Source: Nereocystis luetkeana (taxonomy: Eukaryota > Sar > Phaeophyceae > Laminariales > Laminariaceae). Taken from it: DNA of 64,000 nt. The stretch spans positions 11,751,127 to 11,815,126 of the forward strand of contig JARUPZ010000003.1 of the NCBI GenBank assembly GCA_031213475.1. The letters run 5' to 3'. The notes below the pieces were generated by a model, which ran no database searches, had not been told where the DNA came from, and saw only the letters and a list, made by a program, of their open reading frames with translations. The translations under genes were made by a program, and so were the position numbers. Shown piece by piece: positions 21,541 through 33,035 of the stretch. Within the stretch, counting starts at the first letter, position 1, and every line of letters starts with the position of its first letter.

Positions 21541-24166
21541 ATCTATTAATTATATATAGACAGCGTGATGCCCATTTTATAACTTCATCATAGTATTGCC
21601 TCTAATACCAACTTGTTGAAACAATATATACCTCACGTACTCACAACTTTTTTAAGCTCCCTTCGTTCAACAACGTAAAAAAAATGAGTCTCTCACATAC
21701 TCCGAAATCACCGTTTGCAAGCTGCCTTCGTGCAACGTTCCAAGGTCTTGTCCTTTGCGACGTCATCTTCGAAACACTTATGTGTTCCTGCCCTCCTGCG
21801 CTTTGAATATCCGGTCCTCGTCATCTGCCGCCGCTTCACCCGAAGTCCATCGAAATAAAAGTCTTTCGAGCTACCGAGGGGTTCACGCAATCCTCTCTGT
21901 CGTCTTTTATACACTACATACGCCGTGCTGGGGACTACTGCAGACAACAAAGCAGTACCTTCCTCTATAAGCTCTGCAACAACACCCAATTTCCGAATCA
22001 TCCTCCCTATCTCCTTCTACAGCAGCACACTGCTGTACACACACAATCATGCACGCTTGACATGATGAGGTATCTGTTTGCCCCGCCGTGTTGTTGGTCG
22101 AAATCGTACTTTGCCGTTACGTATCGAAAACCCGCCGCAGTTTTTATTGTTTAACCAACCGACACCTCCCGTATAGAGCGGATGAGGAGCGACGCTCGCT
22201 ACACCGCGTTGTTGGTGGCCCGTGGCGATGATGATGAGTTTCGCCGCGAAGACATTGCCCCAAGCAAAGACAACTCAACTGCATACAGCAGCGGAAGGAA
22301 GAAGCCTGCCTGCAGCACCTGTGGTGAGACAACACAAACCACCCACACGGTGCGGAAGACGTTGGCTCTCCTAGCAGGAGCGGATTTATGACGCGTACGC
22401 GCGGTTCGTTCATCATCCTCTGTCGGTTCACGTTAGCTCGTGCCGGCTTCGTTTGATCCCCGTCGATTTTTACCACTCGGCTTGACGCTGCTGTGCTACA
22501 GCGCCGAGGAACGGTTACAGCGCGACAGGGCTTCGCCGAGGATAATACAGAGGCGAGATACCTGCTCTAGTCAGCGTCACGCGTCGGGTCTATTCGATGG
22601 GCAGAGGGCAAGCTATGGCTAGCTCCTCTGGGCGAATCTTATAGAGGCAGGGAGGATCCCCGGTGTGGGAATGCCTTCAGTTCCGTGTAAATAACCAGTA
22701 ACGAGGTCACGGAACAGCCCGGTGTTTACTACTCGTGAAAACCACCAAGTGGAGAAAGAAAGTCAAAGCCAAGTGATCTGTGATACCCGTCCTATCGATC
22801 CCCAGCCCCTTGGGCCCTGTCTTGCCCGTCGTGCCCGTCATCGTGTCTGTGGTGCCTGTTCCATTGCTCACCCTGGCTGCTTGCAACTACTGCATCGCAT
22901 CGGTTCACTCTCTGCGTGACCCGATCATTACTGCACGAAGGCACTTCTCGAACTCCCAACCAGCAGGTCAGTCGGCCTCAGATATCTAACGAGCGAGGGT
23001 CCTTTTTAGCGTCTGAGAGCTGTACCCCGCTGTAACAGCTGCTGCTGTTGCTCCTCCTTCTGTTGTTTCGCCATCGTATGATGCTGTTGTTGGCACCCTA
23101 CTCGAGCTCCTATTACTTTAATATCAGTAAAAATCACGAGAATCCAACCCAGCTTTTCACGACGTCAAAACTCGCCCCATATCACCTGTGCGAGCAGTAT
23201 CCCGGAATATCGAGCCCTGAAATACTCCGAGTACACGAAGTACTTGAAGTACTTTCCCCTGAATCACTTTATCTCCGATACTCGTTACTGCACTCCAAGG
23301 TACTCGGAGCATCTGTCTGCACTCTTCTCATATTGATATCTTACGAGCATTGTCTGGCCTTTGCTCAGGACGACCCAATCCGTCACACTCTTCTGTCGAT
23401 GAAACTATAATTACAGCCGTTCTTCGTGCAGATACGTCTCGTACGGCATTTACATTTTCATTACAACTGCTGCTGCCGTCTCCATCATCCTCCTGTTTGC
23501 GATGAAGTAAGTTCGACGTCGTCTTCATTATATTATCCTACCAGCACGTTCGTCTGATCTCTGCTCTGACACCTCGATTTAACACACCTCATCCTCTCGA
23601 TTAAAGTGATGATGTTGACGACCGTTCATTCGGGTATTTCGGCCTCCGATCCTGGGGGCACTCCTTGCACCCGTGGCATTTGGATCTTTAGTACTCACAC
23701 TCGAACTTTCTCGCAACATTCAGGCATTATGTCGAGGTTTGAAGTTGAGTACTGTTCACACGCCCAGCCACTCGCAATGTTGAGGCTGCAAGCACCCTAA
23801 TAGTCTCAGCATTCAGAGTACGAAATTTGCTCGACACGGAAACAGTCGATACTCCGATTGTGGTCCCTCTGCTGTGCGTTTATCGTATTACCCGCAGATT
23901 CTATTGCATCGTTCTGCTGCAACCAACGACTAAAAAAGTTCCAGTGTGAGATTCCAGAGAGGGAGCAAGCACATCGAATAGATATTTCACAATTCCTAGT
24001 TTTAACGCTTATTGAGATCCCACATAAAGTGACTTACAAAGTGATTTCCATTATAATAAAGCACGGGGCCACAAATAGTATCCACCCTATGTACGTATTG
24101 GCTCACCCATTATAGCTCCTATATTATCTACAGGAATCTGGCCCGACCACCGTGGGGGCGGAGGGC
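21541..24166 (+). mobile_element. Repeat element R, copy A, inserted in the LINE
   Basis: 2,626 bp flanked by TTTAG on both sides (21536-21540, 24167-24171). It begins ATCTATTAATTATATATAGA and ends in an imperfect GC-rich palindrome, GGCCCGACCACCGTGGGGGC. It shares its length with R copies B (37766-41170), C (41484-43074, inverted) and D (33036-34115, inverted, truncated). No protein domain is recognised in any copy; the longest shared frame (~136 codons) has no known motif. Element S (22494-23037) is nested inside. The superfamily is unknown. Confidence 0.8.
22494..23037. mobile_element. Element S, copy 1, nested in R copy A
   Basis: 544 bp absent from R copies B and C at the matching point (after GGCTTGACGCTGCTG). 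Ends are TGCTACAGCG and its near-complement CGCTGTAACA. GCTGCTG flanks both sides, but the target is a GCT run, so the duplication length is uncertain (7 bp or more). A second copy with the same internal sequence is at 54961-55525. No domain recognised. Confidence 0.75.
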
Positions 24167-24596
24167 TTTAGTTTCCCTACTATATCATATTCCTCCCATT
24201 TTGTCGTAGTTTTACTCGATGTATACCCTGCGTGTGCCTTTCTCCTTAATGTCACAGCTTCTTTCACTTCCTCATCTCACCCTTTACTGCCCTGTTGCAT
24301 ACTATCAACTTCTTTCCGATCACTTTACTTGATGTGGTCTTGACCAACTGCTCCCATCCTTATATTTTTCTAACTCCCTGCATTATCCCTCTCTATATCG
24401 TTCCTTGTTGTACCTATTCTTTCCAATAGCTCGGAAAATTGCTCTGCATTTTTGGCCATCTCGTTTTGGAACTCTTCCCATTTCTCCTTTACTTCTAGTT
24501 TATCTATTCTAGATCTGTGTAGTTTCCTACCTCGTCTTTGTTTGATAACTCTCGTGTGTTGACTGTCTGTCCATATTAGACAGTGATTCGTAGTTC

Positions 24597-25313
24597 CTAC
24601 GTCCGCTGCGCATACATGTAGTTAGGTTTCCTTGCTCTTCCATATTCTACTACTGTAAAGTCATGGACAGAGCTTTCTCCCTTCTGTACGCACTGTCTAG
24701 TCCATTCCGGTTCTGATTTTTCCACCCTATCGTTCGACGTCTTCATGTCGTTGTGTTTGAGGAACTTCAACATCTCTTCCCCATTCTTTTTCTTCGTTAC
24801 TTCCCCATATTGTCCAATGTTGGCATTCATTTTGCTTGCCTTCCCAATTCTTGAACTGAAATCTCCCACTAGTACTACTTTTCTTTGCTTCTTATACTTC
24901 TGTACATCTTCTGCTACTTCTCCGAACTTCCTCTGTATATCGTTTATAGTATTCTTCGACCCTGGGGGCATATAGATGTTTCCTAAGACGTAACATTTCT
25001 CTCCCCGTTCCCCTGGTATCTTAATCCATATGCTTTCGTCGAATTTAGTGTCTTTGATCACATGTACTCTGTAAAAATAAATATTCTTTGACTAGGATCC
25101 CCACGCCCCCCGCCCCCTGTTCTTGCTATTCTGCCCCTTCCTCTTCTTCCCTATCCATGCGTACTCTCCAACTTTGCATCCTATCTCCCCCCCCTCTTTC
25201 TCCCACGATCTTTGAATTCCCACCATGTCTAGGTCGCAATTACTTACTTGTTCAATAATTTCGATCCTTTTGCGCTCTAGCGTGGCAAACTCACATAAGT
25301 TCCATGATCCCAT
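24597..25313 (-). pseudogene. LINE endonuclease (EEP fold) remnant
   Basis: Two overlapping-frame pieces (25313-25092 and 25061-24597). The first carries the N-terminal WNLCEFATLERKRIEIIEQV-type start and a DLDMVGIQ strand. The second carries GNIYMPPGS and VVLVGDFSSRIGK, matching the endonuclease/exonuclease/phosphatase fold used by LINEs to nick target DNA. A frame break near 25.08 kb separates them. Confidence 0.85.
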
Positions 25314-26606
25314 TGTCAGCCTCTTATTCGTTTCACTATCCGCTCTAGTCTTACCTATTGTTCCTTTTCCGTTGTCGCTACGAGCTTTCTATGATCTCTT
25401 CTTTGAGCCTTCTTCTTGTTTCCATTCCTGTTCCCGTCTGTTTGTTATGCGCCCTTATTTTTCTCCCCCATTTCCTCGAGCGACTTTCTGCTTCCTGCCT
25501 CCCCTTACTTTCGTTCACCCTAGGACGACGTCTTAGTTTCGTCTTAGTTTCGTTATCCATCAGCTATATTTACATACTCTCCATCCCAGTCTTCTAACCC
25601 ATGCTGACACTTTATCTGTCTCTACTTTCTGCCACTCCATGCTCGCTTTTGGCTTTAGCGTGACTCGAAAGTGGTCTCCCTCTCGTTTTCCGTTTTCTAT
25701 TGCAAAGCAGTACAGTCCTACTTCGTTGCACTTCCAATTAAACTCAATCCTCCTCACGTCGCTAGGAACTCCAAAACTACTAGTACTTACCTTGCCAATC
25801 TTTCTTTCTCCACCTACCCTACCTCACCTTTCTCCTGATATCTTCCGAGAATATCTCCAGCTAGTTTGTGTTCATAATGGTAGTGCGAAACGTTCAAGTT
25901 ACTGGGACTTCCCAATCCTAGTACTCGTTGGGGGTCTGGTGTCTTTCTGTTCTTTTGCCTGCGCACCACACTAAATAGTGTCTCCAACATGGGTTCGCAG
26001 CCTGGAGGCAAGTTCAACACCCTCAACACAAGGAAGGTGGTGGGGGGGGCGCGCATGGCCTCTCGTCGTCGCTGCTGGTTCAGCGTACTCTTCCAAGTGG
26101 CCGAATGTCACCGGAATACCTGAAGAACCATGCACGGAGAGGTTTGTAAGTAGTAGCAGGTGCGGAAATCATGAACTACACTTGAGTACCGAGGGGAGGG
26201 GCGGTGCTTCAGGGTGCCTTGGTACACGTTTCTTTGTTGGAGTCGTCCGTTTAGGGCGATCGCCTGCCATATATAAGTGACTTCATATCAGTAGTACCTG
26301 TATGGGCGCTTTGGGCCACGCATTACTTCCTACTGGTAAGAGTTTGGAGTCTTGAAAAAACAATACCTGGTGCCAGTATAATTTCTTGAAGAGTTCTTGT
26401 TGGAGCACATTTCTTCTCTTAATAATAGTCTCTTTCCAAGTGATTTTTAAACCAAGTTTAAATTTCTCATTTAGTTTATATTTCAGTAATACGAGTAGTG
26501 CCTTGAGAAGCCCTTTCCACTCTATTTCTAGTGTTTTTTACAGCAAGCTCAAGGTCATCTGTTTTCTATTACGAGAGACCAGAGTAAATAGGAGCAAGTA
26601 TTGTAT

Positions 26607-26782
26607 TTACGGGGGGCCATAGTTGATAGGACCTATGGCATACATAAAAACCTAAATATTTTAATATTTTTACTAACAATATTTGGTCCTATTAACTATG
26701 GTCCCCCGTAATAGTAAAAGTAGGGAAGTATATAGGTTTTTGAGTGTACCGTAGATCCTATTTACTATGGTCCCCCGTAGAA
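26607..26782. mobile_element. Short palindromic MITE 'T' plus an extra terminus
   Basis: TTACGGGGGGCCATAGTTGA... at 26607-26633 is matched in inverted form at 26687-26713 (27 bp, two mismatches), enclosing an AT-rich centre. A third terminus, CCTATTTACTATGGTCCCCC, lies at 26758-26777. A diverged copy is at 54251-54353. Coding-free; the palindrome is the whole element. Confidence 0.75.
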
Positions 26783-27792
26783 GTAAGTTTTGAGGCACCT
26801 TCGCCAACTAAATCACCCTTGCCGGGACGGGACCATACCCGTTACGGTTTTGTACGAGTGCGTAGATGCTGCGAACCAAACGAGTATCCGTGGGCAATAA
26901 ACTCTGAAATACTTTTAGAAGGACCGTACGAAACCAGAGAGACGACGAATGAGTCCAACTAGCATTTGATCGGGCGCAGGTGGGGCGCTGAAGAGACGGA
27001 AGGATGCTACGTATCATACCAGTATCCGTGGGCGATGACCTCTGAAACATACCTACAGGCTGGATAAAGCTGGCCGTCAAATTTCTTAAGCATTCAATCA
27101 ATACCCACACCGCCTAGTAGAGATAGACCCTGAAATGTGACGTTCGTCTTCTACTGAAAAGTCCTGGTAACACGCTACCGAATGTTTTTGTATTGCACCT
27201 GATATTTTGTTTTGAACTATGTTTTGGGATGTGTGGGTCTCACAAGATCGACTTTTCCGGAAAATAAAACCAAACAGACCCGTTCGTCACTGGTTCAGCA
27301 GGGGGCTCATACAGCACGTGTGCAAACAATCAGGATACATCCCCAAAAACGGCGTGGACATTCGAAGTTTCGTGCGTTGAAAGTGTGAAAAATAAGGCGT
27401 CGCCTCGCAAGTTCCGAGTTTCAGTATAGTATAGGATCAATTTTTGTCTCAATATTCCTACGCAGCCAGTTCTTTGAATATTTGCACAAAATATTTCAAA
27501 GCCTGGAACCGGTTCGTCACGAAAAACTTCAAAACAAATAAATGCTTGTACGGAGACGTCTTTCTTGACCTTTTCGAAGTTTGTGGTTGGTCGGGACACA
27601 ACTTCGCCTCTAACGCCAGCAGCCCTGGGCCCTTTATAAAAAAAAACAGCCTAAACCACCCTCTTCCGCTTACAGTCAGTACAAGAGTCGTTCGCCCGAG
27701 GCTCCAGAGCAATACCTAGTCAAATGATCTTTGATGCCCAATTTATCACGGCAACTTAAAGCAGAGCAAATGATATTTATATATATATAATT
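26783..27792. other. Stretch without a supportable gene
   Basis: Short frames only. ATATATATA precedes the next element at 27778-27790. No domain or RNA gene seen. Confidence 0.4.
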
Positions 27793-27889
27793 CACGCCCT
27801 GGACAATAGGCAAGTGCCCAATTGTCTATTAATAGCTTAGTATTGCACTTGACTGTCTATTGTGGTCCCAAGTTCCGGTTAATTGAAAC

Positions 27890-28455
27890 GCGCCGAGCTC
27901 TATTATCTCGACAATTTCGATCGAATAACCCTACCTGACCCTATCGTCCTGACAATTTCATTTTATTGGCAGTCTCCGTAATCAATGGTCCGGAAAATTC
28001 CAAGTAGTGGACCTTCTCCTGGATACATTGTACATCCAATTCCAATCTTAGACCGTCTCCTAATTCAGTTGTCTCGACAGTTCCAATTAACAAACCGTTT
28101 CCTAAATCACTTGTCTCAACAACTCCAATTGATAGACGGCCCCCCGAATTTATAGTCCGGACAATTTCAATTAATAGACTGCCGCCAAAATAAATTGTCC
28201 GGACAAGCCCAGTTAATAGACTCCCAGATCAATTGGCCCTAAAATTCTAATTCATACGCAGTTTCCAAAATCAAGTGTGCGGACAATTTCAGTTAGCAGA
28301 CCGCCTTCTAAATCGATTGCCCGGGCAATTCCAATTATTAGACAGAATACAAACCCGATTATCCGGACTAGTTCAACAAATACAAAATCTCCGAAGTCAC
28401 TTCTTCAGACAATGCTACTGGTAGGCAGTCTCCTCAATCAGTTGCCCGTACATTT
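27890..28455. repeat. Degenerate ~42 bp tandem repeat, about 13 units
   Basis: Units share TTGTCnnGACAATTCCAATT, A-TAGAC, then CTCCTAAATCA. Unit lengths vary from ~38 to 58 bases, so the array is old. Confidence 0.7.
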
Positions 28456-28544
28456 AAAAATATCGCCGCATACGGACTATTTTGTTTCGTGAAACGTTGT
28501 TTTAGTGATTTACATCAAAACGCCCGTATAACAAGAGAATTAGC

Positions 28545-28573
28545 GGCCCTCCCGCCCCCACGGCGGGAGGGCC
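28545..28573. repeat. Perfect 12 bp GC-rich hairpin
   Basis: GGCCCTCCCGCC (28545-28556) pairs perfectly with 28562-28573 around the loop CCCAC. The sequence closely matches the GC-rich palindrome at the right end of R elements (24150-24166, 33036-33063), so it may be a solo R end. Confidence 0.7.
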
Positions 28574-29567
28574 ACATGAGGAAGGCTGAGATATTGCAGA
28601 TAAACTTATACCATGGTATGTGGAGGACAGGGTACGTAGATAGAATGAAGGGTGAGGGGTAGGTTGGTCTATCTCCGATCACAAATGCCAACCATCAAGA
28701 TACTTTAATCAGCGCCCGGTCTACAAAATCCGCCATCACTGATGGACGTTCATAGTGGTTGACGTTCGGCCCATGACGTCCGAACGCGCCAGGGAGAAAC
28801 GGTTCTTCGGAGAAGGACCCGCATTCTCACTCTTTCTATAAGTTCTCTCCTTGCGAGACGCGAGGGAGGCTTGTGGATACTCCTTGCCATATTCCACGAA
28901 AGGAAAGCGCACATCAAGACCTCGGCCGACCCCGTCCACGCCGAAGACAAGACCGACACCACCAACGAAGGCACCGTCCATAGGCATGCCTTATGGTATT
29001 TATTCAGGAAGTGGGACGTTTGCTTTCGTATAGTGAAATATACTGTGAGAAAATACCTGGTAGAGTCATGCAGTTAAATGTTAAAGTAGTCGTTCACAGT
29101 AAATATAATAATATAGACTGACACATGTGCCCGAAGAACGAACATACGGACAAAACCTTCAACCAATTCTGAGAGCAACAGATCATTACACAAAATTCTT
29201 CGATTCTGTTGATCAACTAAATAGTTGCCTGGTATCGATCAATACTTCTCTGAACATATTAGAAATCACTACTTGCGGTATCGATAGACAATTCCACATA
29301 CCTATCCTATAGACAAAGCTGATTTTACCGATTGCTCTCAACCAATTGGTAAAATAATTAGGTATCGATGGACAAATCCATATACTTATCCTAAGACCAA
29401 CAGCCTATTGTATATATTGCTCTGAACAGATAGATCAAGTTGATGGCTATCGATAGACACTTTCACTCTTGCAGGGGCCAATAGGTATCGGTATGCAATA
29501 CCCCAACCTATTGACAGACCAATAGGCATACCAGGTATTCAATAGACAATTAATTGCCCAGGGTGTG

Positions 29568-32500
29568 TTACCATTGCAGCAGCGGTCCTTGTACCCGTAG
29601 TACCACCGACGGTGAGTGTCGGCAGGTGCGAGTGCATCACATATAGCATGTCATAATCGTACGACTATGAGGTGTGTTGTACTAAACGTTCGGACACAGA
29701 TGACTGACTGTATCTTGGCGAGAGAATTGACATTTGGCTTGTCTGCGATGAGGGGGTGGTCCAGAACAACAAAACATCAAACTCTAAACGACACACAGCC
29801 ATGAGCTCGATACGAAAGGGAATCTCGAACAAGCCACAAGATTAATCTATGCGGGAAACCATTCGAGCCAGGGTCAAGCCCATCTCTGCTACGCATGCTA
29901 CCAGTTCCACGAGAACATCCTTTTGTCATTACAGAGATGTGTACGTACAGAGATGCACTCCGTATACCCCGGGCCGTTATGTGCTATTGGGAGTTTCTTT
30001 ACGTGCTGTGATCGATGACTGATAGAGCAGAAACATTGTTTCCCTGTGCAAAACGGTAGGGTGACTTTATAATGGTCGCGACGGGAAGGTATCATCTATG
30101 TATTCCATTTTTTTTTATTCGTCACTTTTACTTTCCAGCCCAACTTCTAAGAAATTTTACCCTCAGCGATCTTCTGGACAAACCGTGCTCACAGGTGTCG
30201 TCTCTTCTGCCCCCCGATGCGTGCCTTTATTTCATGCGTCAAAAAAATCTTACTCTCCATATGGCCAACACCACATGAATAATGTAGAGGCCGACGATCG
30301 CGTGAGTGGTACACGGCAAAGAGTTTACATCCATGAATCCACCCCCGTCCAATAGCTGTTTGAAAGTATCGAGCCCCACCCGAAGTGCAGGTGAAGTCCT
30401 GAGCGGAATGAGCAGCCAAGACACCCCATAAGGTAGGAATGAAGTCGTTGGAAGTACGTAGGTGCGGGGATGCCCTGTTCTGGCAGGTGGCAGGGAAGAT
30501 GTCCGAATAGTCGCAAGTAGAGATGCAACCTGGACGTCCCCCGGTGCCCTCATCGCGTTCCGATGATGTCAGCCATTGCGTTTAACTGCAGAAGCAGCGG
30601 GCACAAGCCTGGGAGAGTCTGCTGCGCGACGAGCTTGCCGCAGGGAATATCTCGGGTAGAGTTCAGCATGTCGTGGTACCTGACACTGGGGGAATGGACT
30701 TGAAGGTGGAAGTGCACTTTTTCATAGCCATAACCAGCGCAAGTTGTTTTAGGTTGTCCTGGAAGCAGAAAGGCGGGCAAAACAAAAAAGGCTGTGATTC
30801 AAATGTTTTTGGTGTAACGTCTTGAAAGTATTTGAAACCATGTTGATGGCCTTGCACGTACTCCCAGTTCGGAAAACAACGTTTACATAGGGATAAAAAA
30901 GAGAAGTATACATTCGTGTGAAATTATCAAGCGGTATAAATTACCACACAACACATCAGGTACGATGCAACGTTACTTGGTGTACATCAGCGGTAACAAC
31001 TCCAGCACCACGACAAGTATGGCACGTTTGACGGGTGTCGTTTCAAATAAGTCCAGAAATAGGTGCAGTATTGAGAATGATCGGGTTTGAAAGCAAGTTT
31101 ACGAATAAAAGAAGAGAGCAAAACATAGGCAAAATCCTATGATACACAAGAGTAAGAAGTTATTACCTTAGAAGCAGCTGCAGGCTTAGTCGACGGCTTG
31201 ACACAGATGCAAAAAAGAAATCAAGAAATATGCCTGGTGGGTATTATAAGGGCAGCGACAAAATCAGAAGTAATATATTGTGTCGAACTGGGTCATAAAA
31301 ACGTCATACCAGGTATTATGTTAGAATGAATATACATCAAAGAAAATGACCTCGTGGTAGACCACGAGGTATTATGATCGGTCTCGCACAGAAATGAACA
31401 CTAAAGCGTATTGTGTTTGCTCATGAATCTGGAATTATAAATATTAAGTACTGTATCCCATCCGAACTCCACCTAGCATATATGAACGCACCCGATGTAG
31501 ACCGTCACTTTCTAACTTCAAGAAACTCTGCCTCAACCACTGCTCATGGGCTTGAGGCTGTTTCCTATGCGGTTCGAATTCGAGCTTCAGATTTGTATTT
31601 TTCGAACTCAAAAACGAATGACCCTGCTTATGCAGTCAAAATATGCAAAATCTGACAGGAAATTTTCGATTTGAGAATCCGATGACCCAAGTCGTCGGAT
31701 TTTGGCCCGACATCCGACGACCTGGGTCATCAGATTTTCGAATAAAAAAATGGGATGCTCTCTAAATTCAAGATGTTATCCATGACAGCAAACAGCAGCA
31801 GAACGATCGATGAGTTGGAAGGTTACACAGCTGTATAGCGGCGTCGCTTCGCGCCCGACGCTCGGGCGGCGGGCGGCGCGACCCTCCGTGGCCAGACGTC
31901 AGTCGCCTGGCGCGGGCTCGGGCCTAGAGACCAAGAGAAGCGCACTCGGCACGCACCTCTCCGTGGATACGTACGAGTACTTGTACGTACAATGCTGTAC
32001 AGCAGCAGCAGCAGTCAGTCAAAACATGGAACCCAAAATACCAAGACAGGTGGCTCTAGCGCACTCGCCACGTCTCTTCGCCGCCAGCCCAGAGATGGTC
32101 GGTCTTGGCTCGGACGCTTGGGTCCTACGCACAGTGCAGCACACCCAGCGCGTCTCTTCGCGGCGCCAAGCCACAAAAACAGCAGTTGGTCTCGGCGTTT
32201 GCTCAAATCTCTACACACACAATAAATCTGATTTTTCCGCATAGAATAGGAAGGCTGTTTTGATTTGCCAACTTCACATCTGAAAATGCGATCGGGCCAA
32301 AATCTGAAGCCCAAAATCGAACCGCATAGGACACTGCCTGATAACCCTTTCCTCACCACCTCTACAATCCGGCCTACAGTTCAGTACCTCTCCACAAACC
32401 CCACATTTCCATCGTTGAACTATTTAATTTTATTTACGTCAGGCAAAGTTCAACATGAGCGAATTTATTCTCGTTCGAAGAAAGAAAATGGAAAAAACGA

Positions 32501-33035
32501 TGGGGAGAAGGCGACGATGATGTTACTCTGTGTCGCCCAGTATTGGAACACTCAAAACAACAGCAGCCTAAATACAGACAAGGCTTTGTGACCACGAAGT
32601 ACGCTGGTATCAAATGTACGATGGCCCAAACTGGAGTGATGTCTGAAAGTCTTCTTGTGAAGCAGGATCGCAGGATTGATGGCAAAAAGAAAAGCCACGT
32701 AACATATAAGGTGCCTGGTTGTGTTTTGTCGTTTAGGTTTCAGTTCCTTGGTGGTAAGTGGTTAGTAGTGATAGAGACACGAGTGCATGGCATGTATGAA
32801 ATTAATTTAGATCGAACTATGCGAGAACGATTGCATTCTTTGCGAAACTGTGTTTTACGAAAGGTGTGTATACCGCATTTTTGGAAGGGTATATATCCCT
32901 TCGGGTAATGAGGACGCTGACAAAAAGTCGAAAAAATAGAGTCCATTGTGTTCTTGTTTATCCTTAGCCTAATCACGTGCAGAGTCAAAAGGAGCTGAAA
33001 AGCGTGAATTTCTTGCTCATGGATCTGGAATAAAA
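29568..33035. other. Long stretch without a supportable gene
   Basis: Frames are short and unrecognised. The longest plausible one (32543-32908, +, 121 codons) has mixed composition but no known domain or splice support. A palindrome, ACCTCGTGGT-AG-ACCACGAGGT, is at 31349-31370 and a larger hairpin at 31676-31736. No tRNA found. Confidence 0.4.
31676..31736. repeat. 25 bp stem hairpin, 11 base loop
   Basis: Arm 31676-31700 (AATCCGATGACCCAAGTCGT...) pairs with 31712-31736 with two mismatches. The loop is TTTGGCCCGAC. Compatible with a foldback element or a small-RNA precursor; no flanking gene to which it could act as a terminator. Confidence 0.8.

Larger units (their letters stand above)
17526..26000 (-). 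mobile_element. Degraded non-LTR (LINE) retrotransposon with three nested insertions
   Basis: On the minus strand, in order: an upstream coding segment (25.9-25.4 kb), an AP-like endonuclease/exonuclease/phosphatase domain (25313-24597), a reverse transcriptase (21.5-19.5 kb) and a C-terminal region ending at 17526. Frameshifts and stops show it is dead. It is split by the R repeat (21541-24166), the hAT element (18077-19429) and a MITE (17726-17970). Removing each insertion with one copy of its target duplication restores readable LINE sequence: GEIY joins KEERDVL across the hAT, and EKTIA joins the following LG.RWWPQ block across the MITE. Net length is ~4.3 kb. The 5' end near 26.0 kb is approximate. 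Confidence 0.9.
27793..29567. mobile_element. 1.77 kb inverted-repeat-bounded element with internal satellite
   Basis: Left end CACGCCCTGGACAAT and right end complement CACACCCTGGGCAAT; both are followed inward by AATTGTCTATT(A/G)AT. That inner motif is repeated in degenerate form through the body: ~42 bp units of TTGTCCGGACAATTCCAATT...TAGAC at 27.89-28.46 kb, and longer units with TATCGATAGACAATTCCA at 29.2-29.5 kb. No target duplication and no transposase are visible. It resembles a non-autonomous DNA transposon whose transposase-binding motif has amplified, but the class is open. Confidence 0.5.

Noticed and set aside
24123..24171. R element as a Helitron (5' TC, 3' hairpin)
   Set aside because: Copy A has a 5 bp target duplication and the 3' ends of copies do not share CTRR. 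No Rep/helicase domain seen.
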